Source of the DNA: Sphingobacterium sp. CZ-2
Lineage (GTDB): Bacteria > Bacteroidota > Bacteroidia > Sphingobacteriales > Sphingobacteriaceae
DNA length: 64,000 nt
Direction: 5' to 3'
Assembly: GCF_004526235.1 (NCBI RefSeq)
Contig: NZ_CP038159.1
Coordinates: 3,596,001-3,660,000 of the forward strand
Shown: in pieces, positions 1-8,223 of the stretch
Layout: each line of letters opens with the position of its first letter
Numbering within the stretch: position 1 is the stretch's first letter
Program-made: the position numbers and the translations under genes
Notes under the pieces: generated by a model
What the model saw: only the letters and a program-made list of their open reading frames with translations
Told to the model about the DNA's origin: nothing
Database searches by the model: none

Positions 1-131
1 CGCAGTGCATGCATAGGGTTGGTGAAGCTACCTGCTAATTCCACGAATTCTATCTTTTTGAATTCCGATCTCATTTTTTCCAGAAATACTTCCTGATCAT
101 CGACCAGGATGGTATACAGTTTTCTCATCAT
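1..131 (-). CDS. Response regulator receiver domain, partial (LytTR-type expected)
   Basis: Only the N-terminus is inside the window; the gene continues past position 1. The visible residues begin MMRKLYTILVDDQEVFLEKM, with the acidic D-D pair and short beta strand that open a CheY-like receiver domain. It starts a few bases after the sensor kinase ends at 137 on the same strand, so the two are surely co-transcribed. Its partner is a LytS-type kinase, so a LytTR DNA-binding C-terminus is expected, but that part is not visible. There are two adjacent ATG codons (131 and 128) and either may be the start. Confidence 0.85.
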   Translation of the reverse strand, partial: MMRKLYTILVDDQEVFLEKMRSEFKKIEFVELAGSFTNPMHAL

Positions 132-136
132 AATGC

Positions 137-1192
137 CTAGATTAACCTTACTAAGATGTCGACCAGGAAAATATCCTGGTCCCTTTCGATCTTCAACTGG
201 CAGCGGTCCTTGAACAGTGTATCCAAACGGTTCCTCATATGAACAAGGCCAAGCCCATGGCTGATCAGGCCATGACCTGAAGGATTGCATTTGTTCCTTG
301 CCAGAATCCTGTAGGAATCCCTCTGCACATCCACCTCGATAACTGCCGGGTGCAGGGGATCATAAGCCGATCCATGCTTGAATATGTTCATCACCAGACC
401 AAGAAGGGTAGTTGGTGGTATGACCACTCCCTTGGTGTTCCCCGAGACTTTCCATTCCATCTGTGGCTTTCTGGAGGAGATCAGCATCTGGAGCGACAGG
501 TATTTCCTTGCCATTTCTATCTCTTTGCTCAACAGGATTTCCCGTCCCCCGTCCACACTTCCAGAACCCATGAAATATTCCACCAGCTGGTACATCTGGG
601 TGAGCTGGGATCCGATCTGCGAATTTGCCGTCCCCAACTGGCTTTCCCACATCTGGAATACGTTAAGCAGAAAATGTGATGGGATCTGTTCAGCCTGACC
701 ATGGTATTCATAGTCCTTACGGAGTGTCTCTTCCCTGAACCTCATCTCCATCTGCTCGATTTTCTCTGCAATTTCGTTCATTCTTTTGGAATTCAGGAAA
801 TCAAGGATTGCCAGAAAAGTGAAATGTCCCAACATGATAAGGCAGGTCTGGATAAACTCCCGGAGATCGAAATCCTTTCCCTGAACGACATATTTACCGT
901 ATACGATCCCTTTCTGTTGCCAGCCATAGGTCATCAGATAGACCAAAAGCCCGCATATCACCAGGAACCCTCCAAGAAGGCAGATCCCTGCCAAGATTTT
1001 GCCTGTTCCTATCCACCTCTTTAGAATGGTCCTCACGCCGTAGAATACGAACGCAAAGAAAGGGAGTGACACCAGAACGGTCCAGAAGGAAAGGTCCTGG
1101 TTGCCCAACTTGTTGATGGCATAGAACAGCAGGGCGTAGACCATCCAACTGATCACGTGCAATTTGATCAAATAATTCCTCTGGTTCCTCAT
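137..1192 (-). CDS. LytS-type sensor histidine kinase (His_kinase family)
   Basis: Membrane sensor kinase of 351 aa. About four hydrophobic segments occupy residues 10-130, followed by a short coiled linker (about 135-165). The phospho-acceptor box reads QIPSHFLLN (His about residue 173), a variant of the family's NPHFLFN. The ATPase half has an N-box-like NIFKHG and a G-box GLGLVHMRNRL. There is no periplasmic sensor domain, which is usual for this Bacteroidota class. The gene is followed within a few bases by its response regulator and preceded by the acyltransferase-like gene (63-bp gap), so the three probably form one operon. The signal sensed cannot be read from the sequence. Confidence 0.9.
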   Translation of the reverse strand: MRNQRNYLIKLHVISWMVYALLFYAINKLGNQDLSFWTVLVSLPFFAFVFYGVRTILKRWIGTGKILAGICLLGGFLVICGLLVYLMTYGWQQKGIVYGKYVVQGKDFDLREFIQTCLIMLGHFTFLAILDFLNSKRMNEIAEKIEQMEMRFREETLRKDYEYHGQAEQIPSHFLLNVFQMWESQLGTANSQIGSQLTQMYQLVEYFMGSGSVDGGREILLSKEIEMARKYLSLQMLISSRKPQMEWKVSGNTKGVVIPPTTLLGLVMNIFKHGSAYDPLHPAVIEVDVQRDSYRILARNKCNPSGHGLISHGLGLVHMRNRLDTLFKDRCQLKIERDQDIFLVDILVRLI

Positions 1193-1255
1193 GGCTCGGG
1201 TCCTTTGTTGGATGTGGGCATATCTTGCTGCCCTTAAAATACGAAATCCGTCGCT

Positions 1256-2227
1256 TCAGTCCAAAAGTAATTTACAAAGTCCAAAATGGGTCTGGGAATC
1301 GACCTGATGAACCCTATAACTGAACCTGTCCAGTATATTTGGGAAGTAGAGGGGCATGACCCTGTGTTCAGGACTCCAGATGTTTTTATCGGACAGTATA
1401 GGCCTTGATTGATGGAGGTAGAAAAGGGATTCCCAGTTCACTGGTGAATCCTTCAGATATTCAGAAAAACGGGCATATATCCTCCGTATACTTGTATCGA
1501 CGAAATCCGACCTATCCCTGAATTCTTTTGGGTCAAACCGTTCGATGACCTGCAAATAGGGTTCAGCGTCTACGCTGGCTGAGGTTTCCAGCACGAATCG
1601 GGTCCTTATAGAAAGCAGGTGTGCCAGTTCCATGAATCCGCTCCTTATACCGATTGATCCCATCAGGAGCTGCTGGTCCCTTAGTCCATCGGGAACAATT
1701 GAACCTTTCGAACCCGAATTCCCGTCAGCGTATACAAAAATATCTACTCCCCGCTCAAGGTGCCCTCTAATTCGCAGACCCAGGAATGGGTTCTCGGCCC
1801 TTTCAAGAAAAAGCCTCGGTCCACCATTCTCAGTCTGCATCCATCCAGAATAGAATCGCGAATACTTTTCATATACTTCCTCCGAGATTACCACCGCCAC
1901 CGATCTGCCAGAGGTAATCAGGAGCAGAGGGAGCATCCTGTACTTGCCATAATGGAAGGTGACAAACAGTTCAGGATCCTGCCCTGCCCCCTTAGAGTCG
2001 AGTTCGATTTCCTGTTTTTTCTGGAAATGGTGGGTTGATTGAATCTGCGAGAACACAATTGCCCTTTCGAACAATGAAAATGCATCCTTAAAATTTTTTG
2101 GCCCGAATATATGGCACACATTGGCAGAAAAGTAGGCGAATTCCCGCCAGCTTCTCTCCTCCAGCGGAAAAGAGAAGGTCTTATTGGTTAATAACATATG
2201 GTCAATCAAAGCTTCAGGGCAAGCCAT
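1256..2227 (-). CDS. LpxL/HtrB-like acyltransferase-fold protein
   Basis: A 323-aa protein without a clear signal peptide. The middle resembles the lysophospholipid/lipid A acyltransferase superfamily: a FVTFHYGKYRMLPLLL block (His about 92), then a VDIFVYADGNSGSKGS block and a segment SGFMELAHLL. LpxL-type enzymes normally carry H-X4-D/E; here the residue four after the His is Arg (HYGKYR), so the catalytic acid seems missing or displaced. It is the first gene of a putative operon with the LytS/LytTR pair. Function could be acylation of a lipid or peptide, or a non-catalytic derivative. The family call is moderately supported; the substrate is unknown. Confidence 0.55.
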   Translation of the reverse strand: MACPEALIDHMLLTNKTFSFPLEERSWREFAYFSANVCHIFGPKNFKDAFSLFERAIVFSQIQSTHHFQKKQEIELDSKGAGQDPELFVTFHYGKYRMLPLLLITSGRSVAVVISEEVYEKYSRFYSGWMQTENGGPRLFLERAENPFLGLRIRGHLERGVDIFVYADGNSGSKGSIVPDGLRDQQLLMGSIGIRSGFMELAHLLSIRTRFVLETSASVDAEPYLQVIERFDPKEFRDRSDFVDTSIRRIYARFSEYLKDSPVNWESLFYLHQSRPILSDKNIWSPEHRVMPLYFPNILDRFSYRVHQVDSQTHFGLCKLLLD

Positions 2228-2251
2228 GGATCCGTAAATGGTTTTCCAGGT

Positions 2252-2279
2252 AAGGTGCGCAAAGGTAAATGCGCACCTT
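2252..2279. repeat. Perfect 10-bp inverted repeat upstream of the acyltransferase-like gene
   Basis: AAGGTGCGCA at 2252-2261 is repeated in reverse complement at 2270-2279 with an 8-nt spacer. It lies 25-52 nt ahead of the start codon at 2227, so it could be a stem in the 5' leader or an operator. No T-tract follows in the direction of the gene, which argues against a terminator. Confidence 0.6.
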
Positions 2280-2742
2280 TGGGTCAGTTAAAACGGAAAC
2301 ACAATGTTGCATTTCCTCTCAGATGAGTCCCCTGAAAATAGATCCTTCATTCCCTCGACTGAAACTGGAGTTTCTGAAAGGACTTCTATTAGGGAGACCA
2401 ATGCTGATAAATCCATAGTATGTCCGGTTTTTGTTTAACAATGTATCCGATCTCGCATCGGATTTACGGCTTCCGGCCAAGAAGGCTTTGAATCGATCTA
2501 CCCAAATTTGTCCCTTACAGGCGATATGTGCAAACCATCTCTGCCCAATCTTCATATAAAATATATATAATGCCGGTTGTCGGATTTAACAAATGCAAAC
2601 TGCTTTTTATCCATGGAATATGTGCGTTCGGAGGAAACATAGATGGTAGGTGGACAAAAAAAATCACTTTTGTAACCGTATGTCCGGGCGGGGAACAGGC
2701 ACATGAGCCAGCAGTTTCCCCAGCAGTTAGCCCCAATTTGAA
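2280..2742. other. Intergenic stretch, nothing recognised
   Basis: This lies between the divergent acyltransferase-like and Crp/Fnr-like genes. Open frames here are short and overlap on both strands without protein-like composition. It presumably holds the promoters of both neighbours, but no clean promoter pair was found. Confidence 0.5.
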
Positions 2743-3363
2743 ATGAACCGAAATTTGAAGGCCCCAAAAGTTTTCCTAGATCTGATGGAATTCTGGACAA
2801 AACATTGCCACTTGGAAGACTACCATCTCCAATGGGCCATGGAATCCTTTGAAATCCTGAACCTGAAACGGGGAGAATACCTCTTCCATGAAGGTTCGAA
2901 CCTTAAAATAACCGGACTGGTCATGAACGGACTTCTGGCCCGGGAAAAGGAAGGTAGCTGGAAGGGCCGCAGGAGGCTAGTTCTGATCGCTGGACAGTAC
3001 CAGTCCATCTCCACTACCATACATCCCTACAGTACCACATGCATCATGGGGGATATTGTCGCCCTTAGGAAATCCTTGATACTTGTGATTGGCAATAAAA
3101 AAATACGTCAGGGATTAGAACAGGACCCCAATACGGCATGCCTGGTCAACATTCTCTCAAACAACAACTCCAGGGCGTTGGCCAAGATGTTGACCGTCAA
3201 AGAATCCACCTCCCCATCGGAAAGGTACCTGTTGTTCGACCGCCTTTTTCCGGAACTTCGGAAACTTACCACACAAAGGGAGCAGGCCGATCTTCTGGGA
3301 ATATCAAGGGATACCGTGCAGAAAATGCAGCGGTTTCTACTATTCAATGGGCAAAACAGATAA
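2743..3363 (+). CDS. Crp/Fnr-family transcriptional regulator (divergent)
   Basis: A 206-aa protein with the layout of a cyclic-nucleotide-binding-like sensor domain (about 20-130; FEILNLKRGEYLFHEGSNLK resembles the start of the cNMP barrel) and a C-terminal helix-turn-helix (about 170-200; LTTQREQADLLGISRDTVQK). The barrel lacks the Arg/Glu phosphate-binding cassette of true CAP, as is common in Bacteroidota members, so cAMP binding is doubtful. Next downstream, 70 bp on, is the MauE-like gene on the same strand; the regulator may control that unit. The ATG at 2743 follows an A+T-rich leader with no strong ribosome-binding site. Confidence 0.75.
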   Translation: MNRNLKAPKVFLDLMEFWTKHCHLEDYHLQWAMESFEILNLKRGEYLFHEGSNLKITGLVMNGLLAREKEGSWKGRRRLVLIAGQYQSISTTIHPYSTTCIMGDIVALRKSLILVIGNKKIRQGLEQDPNTACLVNILSNNNSRALAKMLTVKESTSPSERYLLFDRLFPELRKLTTQREQADLLGISRDTVQKMQRFLLFNGQNR

Positions 3364-3433
3364 TTCGGCATGCCCAGACCTTCCATCCCCGTTCCAAATC
3401 GGTCGGTAAATTTGTCAAAAACAGTTGATACTC

Positions 3434-4048
3434 ATGGAAAGAAAGATCCACAACAGAAAATCGGCGGTCTTCCAATCCCCGCAAGGGGATATCGGAAAGT
3501 CATCGGGACACCAACTGCAAGGCGGTTTGGATGTGCCAGGGCAGAATGATCCATTATGCAGCAATGCAGATATCGGATCGCCCCACCCAGTAAAGGGAAA
3601 TCTTGGAAGAGGATACTCCGTAAGTGATCGGTTGATCTTCAATATTGCCAGATCCGTCTATGGCCTAATCTATCTTTATTCGGGCATGGATAAACTGCTT
3701 GGTCTGGAAGAATTCAGGACCCAGTTGAAGGGCGTTCCAATTGTGAGGGGCATCGCCCCGGTGATAGCTCCGGCACTACCGATCCTTGAATTATGCCTTT
3801 CTTCCATTCTGCTGTTCGCTTTTGGCAGATATGAAAGGATCGGGTTATGGTGTTCAGTAGTGCTGATGGGGACCTTCACCATATATATCACCATCATGAT
3901 GGTGACCGGGATGCACCATTCACAGTGCAGCTGTTCTGGCCTTATTGGATCATTGAACTGGACTGAACACCTGATATTCAATCTGGTATTGGTCGGATTG
4001 GGAATTTCTGCCCTAGCCATGGAAAGTAAAAGAAAAGTTAAACTTTAA
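3434..4048 (+). CDS. MauE/DoxX-like integral membrane protein
   Basis: About 204 aa from the ATG at 3434. After a hydrophilic N-terminal extension of about 65 residues come four membrane segments with the MauE hallmarks: RSVYGLIYLYSGMDKLL in helix 1, FRTQLKGVPIVRG after it, and a C-x-C motif (HSQCSCSGLIGSLNWTEHLI) before the last helix. MauE-type proteins belong to a membrane thiol-disulfide exchange group first linked to methylamine dehydrogenase maturation; in Bacteroidota they commonly sit beside small secreted proteins. The next gene, 11 bp on, is such a protein. The long extension is unusual; no internal ATG would remove it. An oxidative-folding role is inferred from the family. Confidence 0.8.
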   Translation: MERKIHNRKSAVFQSPQGDIGKSSGHQLQGGLDVPGQNDPLCSNADIGSPHPVKGNLGRGYSVSDRLIFNIARSVYGLIYLYSGMDKLLGLEEFRTQLKGVPIVRGIAPVIAPALPILELCLSSILLFAFGRYERIGLWCSVVLMGTFTIYITIMMVTGMHHSQCSCSGLIGSLNWTEHLIFNLVLVGLGISALAMESKRKVKL

Positions 4049-4059
4049 ACAATCATATC

Positions 4060-4341
4060 ATGAACAGTAAACTATCAAGAGGTTCCCAAAGGATACTCGG
4101 CGGAACCTTGCTCGCAGCGGCTGCAATTACCGCTAGTGCGTACTCTAATTCTCCCACAATGGATTATGGCTACGACTATTCAACCAACCAGTGGATACCA
4201 GTAGATGGTCTCCACACCTGTAAACCGGATCCTAGCAAGGTATGCAAGTTCCGGTTTGAAGCCCCGCCCACGGAAACAGAGACACCGGAGCAGAACTCAG
4301 GAACACCCCTATCCGACAGGGGAAGTTATGAGCTTCCGTAA
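4060..4341 (+). CDS. Small exported two-cysteine protein (DUF6520-like)
   Basis: A 93-aa protein with an N-terminal export segment (ILGGTLLAAAAITASAYS, probably cleaved after ASA) and a short mature region holding one Cys pair, TCKPDPSKVC, about eight residues apart. Size, arrangement and position directly after a MauE-like gene match the DUF6520-type small proteins of Bacteroidota; I assign this by pattern, not by search. The mature C-terminus is rich in Pro, Glu and Thr. It is probably the substrate or partner of the MauE-like thiol system. It ends just before a terminator-like hairpin. Confidence 0.7.
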   Translation: MNSKLSRGSQRILGGTLLAAAAITASAYSNSPTMDYGYDYSTNQWIPVDGLHTCKPDPSKVCKFRFEAPPTETETPEQNSGTPLSDRGSYELP

Positions 4342-4363
4342 TATCAGGAGCTAAGCATAACGG

Positions 4364-4389
4364 AGGTGGCCGTCCATTGATGGCCACCT
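4364..4389 (+). terminator. Hairpin terminator after the MauE unit
   Basis: AGGTGGCC (4364-4371) pairs with GGCCACCT (4382-4389) around a 10-nt loop, 23 nt after the stop codon of the small exported protein. Only a weak T-run (TTATTTGG) follows, so efficiency is uncertain. Confidence 0.6.
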
Positions 4390-5183
4390 TATTTGGTCCC
4401 CCCGGCTTTCAAAGGATAGTTCAAGCTTTAACTTACTCCTTACACATCTTGAAATTCTAACTTTCCGTCAGGAGACTTGTAGGCTACGTTCCTAAGGTAA
4501 GAACTCCCTGAATCCAAAAACCTCCCTAACTGTGTTGGCGATCAGGATTCCGGGAATCTTGATGAAATGGATTGGATTGCACACAGCATATGAGGTTATC
4601 CCATTGCGTGGTTATCATGTAAAACCCAAATAGCAAATTCTTGGACGTATGCAGGAGCTTCACCTGGGTTTCCTAAAAGGAGGAACTATATTTGTTTAAG
4701 CCTGGGAATTGGATTTTTTGTACAAGTTGGGAACTATCCAAAGTTCTTTACATAAAAAAGAGGTTGATGGATAGTCCGATTAACCGACCAAAGATGGGTA
4801 GGAACCTGGCTGGATATATCTTCTTGACAAGGAAAGTTTTGACGTTTAGGGAGACACTGTCGACAAATACCAGAAAGCTTCCCGAAACCCATAGAGCAGT
4901 TTCATCCTGTGCTCTACCTGGGTGGTAATCCCAATCCCCTCTGTAGAGGTTTTTTGTATCGGTTCAATATAGGTCTCCAGGTCATAATCCATAGTTTCCC
5001 CGGGACCGCGGTCCAACGGGCGTCTTGTTCCATCGATTTCCAGCCAACCATAGCCTACCGTTGCAGCACCCGATCATGTCCCCTGAACGCTCCGGCTGGG
5101 GCCGGCAATTATTTCCCGGAATCGGGGGAATAAGGGCCTATACCCCTTGACCGAAGGGATGGACAGTTAATTCGTACCAGTGG
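4390..5183. other. Intergenic stretch without a recognisable gene
   Basis: About 800 bases. The open frames present (for example 4692-4928) have poor protein-like composition and no neighbours to support them. It may be gene debris, but no parent gene could be named. Confidence 0.5.
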
Positions 5184-6092
5184 TTAAAAGCTATCCTGAA
5201 CAAGCTGGTGGTTGACCATTGCACCTGCTATATTACCGGTAGAAACGGCATTTGCCACAGATCGGAACATTGAGGTACAGTCCCCCGCAGCAAAAATTCC
5301 GCCAACGGTGGTCTGATGGAACTGATCGACTTTCAGATGTCCCGCCTGGGTCAGTTCGCAGCCAAGGGATACCGGAATATCACAATGCTGTTCAAAGGGA
5401 ATGGCCGCATAGACCGCATCATAATTTTCATGCGTGCCATCATCAAATAGTACTGCTTTTATCTGACCGTTGTGGTGCATAACCTCGACCACATCCCGTT
5501 CGATGACCCGGATCCTGTTTCTTTCCAACGATTTCCATTGTTCTTCCGAAAAATCTGCTTTCCCTCTCGTTATAACCGTAAGATCCTTGGTCAGGTTGTC
5601 AACAAGACCACCTACATGTATGGCCCTTTCTCCATTGGCCAGAATAGCGGTCTTCTGCCCCTTAACCTCGTAACCGTGGCAGTACGGACAGTGGATTAAC
5701 GATTTCCCCCAAGACTCTTCAAAACCTTTAATGGCCGGAAAGATATCCCTTACACCCGTTGCGAAGATGAGTTTTTTTGCCTGAAATGTTTTACCGGACC
5801 GGGTATTGATCTGATATCCGGTATTGATTTTTTGTCCGCTCAGAGCAATATCCTGGTGATAGGACACTGTCCTGTACTCCAGGACCTGGCTTTTAGCTTT
5901 CGCTGCGATATCCCCGGGTACGGCACCGTCGTGCGTAATGAAATTGTGTGAATGTGGTGTATACCGATTACAGGGAAGACCACTGTCAACGATCAGCACC
6001 TCACGGAGCGAGCGGCCCAAGGACATCGCGGCAGACAGTCCGGCATAGCTGCCACCGATAATAATAACATCAAAATTCGTTTTTTCCTTCAT
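5184..6092 (-). CDS. Thioredoxin-reductase-like NAD(P)/FAD oxidoreductase
   Basis: A 302-aa flavoprotein starting at MKEKTNFD. It has the FAD-binding IIIGGSYAGLSAAMSLGR motif at the N-terminus, a redox CxxC (HCPYCHGYE, about residues 135-140), and the second FAD motif GGIFAAGDCTSMFRSVANAV near the C-terminus. The glycine-rich NADPH motif between them is degenerate (ILANGERAIHVGGLV). Length fits the thioredoxin reductase class II family. Related Bacteroidota genes act in thiol redox or are flavin-dependent disulfide reductases; the real partner is unknown. An upstream in-frame ATG (6143) would add 17 residues, but the internal start puts the FAD motif at the usual distance. Confidence 0.9.
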   Translation of the reverse strand: MKEKTNFDVIIIGGSYAGLSAAMSLGRSLREVLIVDSGLPCNRYTPHSHNFITHDGAVPGDIAAKAKSQVLEYRTVSYHQDIALSGQKINTGYQINTRSGKTFQAKKLIFATGVRDIFPAIKGFEESWGKSLIHCPYCHGYEVKGQKTAILANGERAIHVGGLVDNLTKDLTVITRGKADFSEEQWKSLERNRIRVIERDVVEVMHHNGQIKAVLFDDGTHENYDAVYAAIPFEQHCDIPVSLGCELTQAGHLKVDQFHQTTVGGIFAAGDCTSMFRSVANAVSTGNIAGAMVNHQLVQDSF

Positions 6093-6191
6093 AGCATACT
6101 TTTTTGAATAATCTTCAGGGGAGCTTCCAAATGGCATCTCCAAACCCAGCTTTAATGATCCAGTCCCGTCTTTTTATAGCGACGAAAGTGA

Positions 6192-7388
6192 TTAGAGGTT
6201 CTTTGGGAATTCATCCTTCCACGAGGTAAATCTCCAGTCATCGGCTTCATCTTCTGTGAGAAGACAGGCTTCAAGTTCTGATAGGCACTTTTCTTTATCA
6301 AGGTTCTGGCCGATGAACACCAGTTCGTTTTTGCGATCCTCCCACTCCGGGTGCCAACGTTTCAAAAGGTCATTACGTATATCGGCATATCCTGGATACT
6401 GATAGCGCATTCCTTCGGGCATACTGCTCCACCACGAACCCGCATTTTCAAGACGCAGGCTTCCTCCGGCCTGACTGAAGCTGATCGCTGCATCTGGACG
6501 TGAGGCCAGCCAGAACAGTCCCTTTGCCCGGATCATGTTGTGCGGGTAACCTACATTAAGATAGTTGTGCCAACGTTGGGGATGGAATGGTCTCTGCGAA
6601 TGGAATACAAAAGAAGAAATCCCATATTCTTCTGTTTCGGGAGTATGTTCAGTTTCCAGCTCTTTGATCCAGCCGGCGGATGATGAGGCTACATCGAAAT
6701 CGAATGATCCCGTACCTATGATATCATTCGGATCAATTTTGCCAAATTGGGCACGGACAGTTCTTGCACCCGGGTTTAGTTTATGGATCGCGGCTTCAAG
6801 GATACCCAATGTTTCTTCGGACACCAGATCGGATTTGTTGAGGATGATCACATTGGCAAACTCGATCTGATCGGTCAATAGGTTGACAATGGTTCTATTA
6901 TCCAGATCGTCATCCGTCAGATACCTGTCGCTCAGTGTCTCAGCACTGCCAAAGTCATTGAAAAAGTTATAGCAGTCCACCACGGTCACCATCGTATCGA
7001 TATAGCTAAAGGATGAAAGATCAATTCCATTGTTCTGGTCCACATAGCTAAACGTCTGTGCAACCGGGATCGGTTCGGAGATACCGGTACTCTCTATCAG
7101 CAGGTAGTCAAATCTGTCCTCTTTGGCCAAACGCTCCACCTCTACCATCAGATCTTCACGGAGTGTACAGCAGATACAGCCGTTGCTCATCTCGACAAGT
7201 TTTTCTTCCGTACGCGATAACACCTCTTCCCGCTCCACCGTCCGCGCATCGATATTGACCTCACTCATATCGTTGACGATTACAGCGACCCGCAGATTTT
7301 CCTTATTATGCAGAACATGGTTCAATAGTGTGGTCTTCCCAGCCCCCAAAAAGCCGCTCAACACGGTTACAGGTAGTTTCTTATTCAT
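6192..7388 (-). CDS. CobW/COG0523-family GTPase, putative zinc metallochaperone
   Basis: A 398-aa G3E GTPase starting at [10 protein letters not shown]. Walker A is [11 protein letters not shown]; the metal-binding motif is [12 protein letters not shown] (CxCC); the Walker B-like segment is [11 protein letters not shown]; the guanine-specificity motif is NKSD. The C-terminal CobW domain runs from about residue 265 to the end. The family inserts or delivers metals, and COG0523 members next to a Zur-like operator usually act in zinc starvation. Here a small gene lies directly upstream (14-bp gap), and a palindrome with DUF3299-like gene lies divergently, supporting zinc control. The exact client protein is not evident. 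Confidence 0.9.
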   Translation of the reverse strand: MNKKLPVTVLSGFLGAGKTTLLNHVLHNKENLRVAVIVNDMSEVNIDARTVEREEVLSRTEEKLVEMSNGCICCTLREDLMVEVERLAKEDRFDYLLIESTGISEPIPVAQTFSYVDQNNGIDLSSFSYIDTMVTVVDCYNFFNDFGSAETLSDRYLTDDDLDNRTIVNLLTDQIEFANVIILNKSDLVSEETLGILEAAIHKLNPGARTVRAQFGKIDPNDIIGTGSFDFDVASSSAGWIKELETEHTPETEEYGISSFVFHSQRPFHPQRWHNYLNVGYPHNMIRAKGLFWLASRPDAAISFSQAGGSLRLENAGSWWSSMPEGMRYQYPGYADIRNDLLKRWHPEWEDRKNELVFIGQNLDKEKCLSELEACLLTEDEADDWRFTSWKDEFPKNL

Positions 7389-7402
7389 GGTATAATATTT
7401 AA

Positions 7403-7645
7403 TTAGATTTCCGGCTTTCGTTTCTCTGAAATGGCCCGGGAAAGCCATTCCCTAATGTTGCAAAGGTGACCCCCACCATACAGTTTCACAAAACGCTGTG
7501 TCTCCGGGAGATTTTCATCCATATAAATGGACAGGCGTTCCTCCGCAAATTCCAGTGTCAGCGGGATACCACATCTCTGCTCGATGCAGAACCTCCACTC
7601 TTCAAAACTTTTGGGTATAGCACTCATATATATGTCTTTGTCCAA
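7403..7645 (-). CDS. Small conserved-looking protein paired with the CobW GTPase
   Basis: An 80-aa (or 74-aa from the second Met at 7627) soluble protein, [20 protein letters not shown] near its start and [18 protein letters not shown] near its end. It has three Cys and a His but no known metal motif. It precedes the COG0523 GTPase by 14 bp on the same strand and begins 25 nt from a palindromic operator, so it is the first gene of that operon. I recognise it only as a small protein of the type seen beside zinc GTPases in Bacteroidota; no function can be assigned. Confidence 0.7.
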   Translation of the reverse strand: MDKDIYMSAIPKSFEEWRFCIEQRCGIPLTLEFAEERLSIYMDENLPETQRFVKLYGGGHLCNIREWLSRAISEKRKPEI

Positions 7646-7669
7646 AAGTAATCATAAATTTTATTAAAT

Positions 7670-7682
7670 GCAACATTGTTGC
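7670..7682. promoter_or_regulatory. Palindromic operator, candidate Zur box
   Basis: GCAACA-T-TGTTGC is a perfect 13-bp palindrome between the divergent CobW-operon gene (start 7645) and the DUF3299-like gene (start 7729). It covers the -33 region of the rightward promoter, the natural place for a repressor. Gene content on both sides (COG0523 GTPase, metal-linked periplasmic protein) points to the zinc repressor Zur; that identity is inference. Confidence 0.55.
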
Positions 7683-7707
7683 GATATTGATTTTTTTTAT
7701 ATATTTG
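7679..7707 (+). promoter_or_regulatory. Bacteroidetes-type promoter of the DUF3299-like gene
   Basis: A -33 TTG (7679-7681) and a -7 TATATTTG (7700-7707) are separated by 18 bp and match the TTTG / TAnnTTTG consensus. The -33 element lies inside the palindrome at 7670-7682. The start codon follows 22 nt after the -7 element. Confidence 0.6.
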
Positions 7708-7728
7708 AAAACTACCAATCATCAGGAT

Positions 7729-8223
7729 ATGACAGGATTATCACTTAGAAGTATTTTATTGGTCTGTTTGATTACGGTGGTCCCAACGGCTTCCGCCCAG
7801 CAGAATATAAACGAAGCCAAGCATCTTACCGACCATGTACCTATGATGAACAGCGTTTGGGAAACGTTCGATCTGCTGATGTACAGGGTGACTACCGAAA
7901 AGGGCAAAAATGTCTATGCACCTCATTTTCCTCCGAGGCTAGAGGCCATGGATGGCAAAATGGTAGCATTACAAGGATATGTCGTCCCGATTAAACCCGG
8001 CTTCAGGCACAATAGGTTCCTGCTGTCCGTTCTCCCTATCGATCAATGTATGTTCTGTGGACAGGACGGGATACCCGCCATGGTAGAAGTGACACTATCC
8101 GGAGGGAAAAAGGTAAGGGCTTCCGACAGACCCATACTGATAAGGGGAAAAACGGTCCTTAACGGAATGGACAGAAAACGAGTGGAAATCTGGATAGAAA
8201 AGGCCTCAATCGTCACTAATTAA
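7729..8223 (+). CDS. DUF3299-like exported protein
   Basis: A 164-aa protein with a signal peptide (LRSILLVCLITVVPTASAQQ, cleavage near ASA-QQ). The mature part contains MVALQGYVVPIKPGFRHNRF and PIDQCMFCGQDGIPAMVEV, which match the DUF3299-type pattern of a small beta-rich domain with a CxxC pair. Such proteins recur in metal-homeostasis neighbourhoods. It is divergent from the CobW operon and shares its palindromic operator, so a role in metal handling outside the cytoplasm is likely. The start at 7729 is chosen because it gives a proper signal peptide; an upstream in-frame ATG at 7687 lies inside the promoter. Confidence 0.75.
   Translation: MTGLSLRSILLVCLITVVPTASAQQNINEAKHLTDHVPMMNSVWETFDLLMYRVTTEKGKNVYAPHFPPRLEAMDGKMVALQGYVVPIKPGFRHNRFLLSVLPIDQCMFCGQDGIPAMVEVTLSGGKKVRASDRPILIRGKTVLNGMDRKRVEIWIEKASIVTN

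Noticed and set aside
2300..2316. A sequence (CACAATGTTGCATTT) resembling half of the palindrome at 7670.
   Set aside because: Only one half-site is present, no inverted partner follows and the neighbouring genes are not metal-related.
4692..5133. Plus-strand frames between the MauE unit and the flavoprotein.
   Set aside because: Low-complexity, mutually overlapping and unsupported by any motif or start signal.
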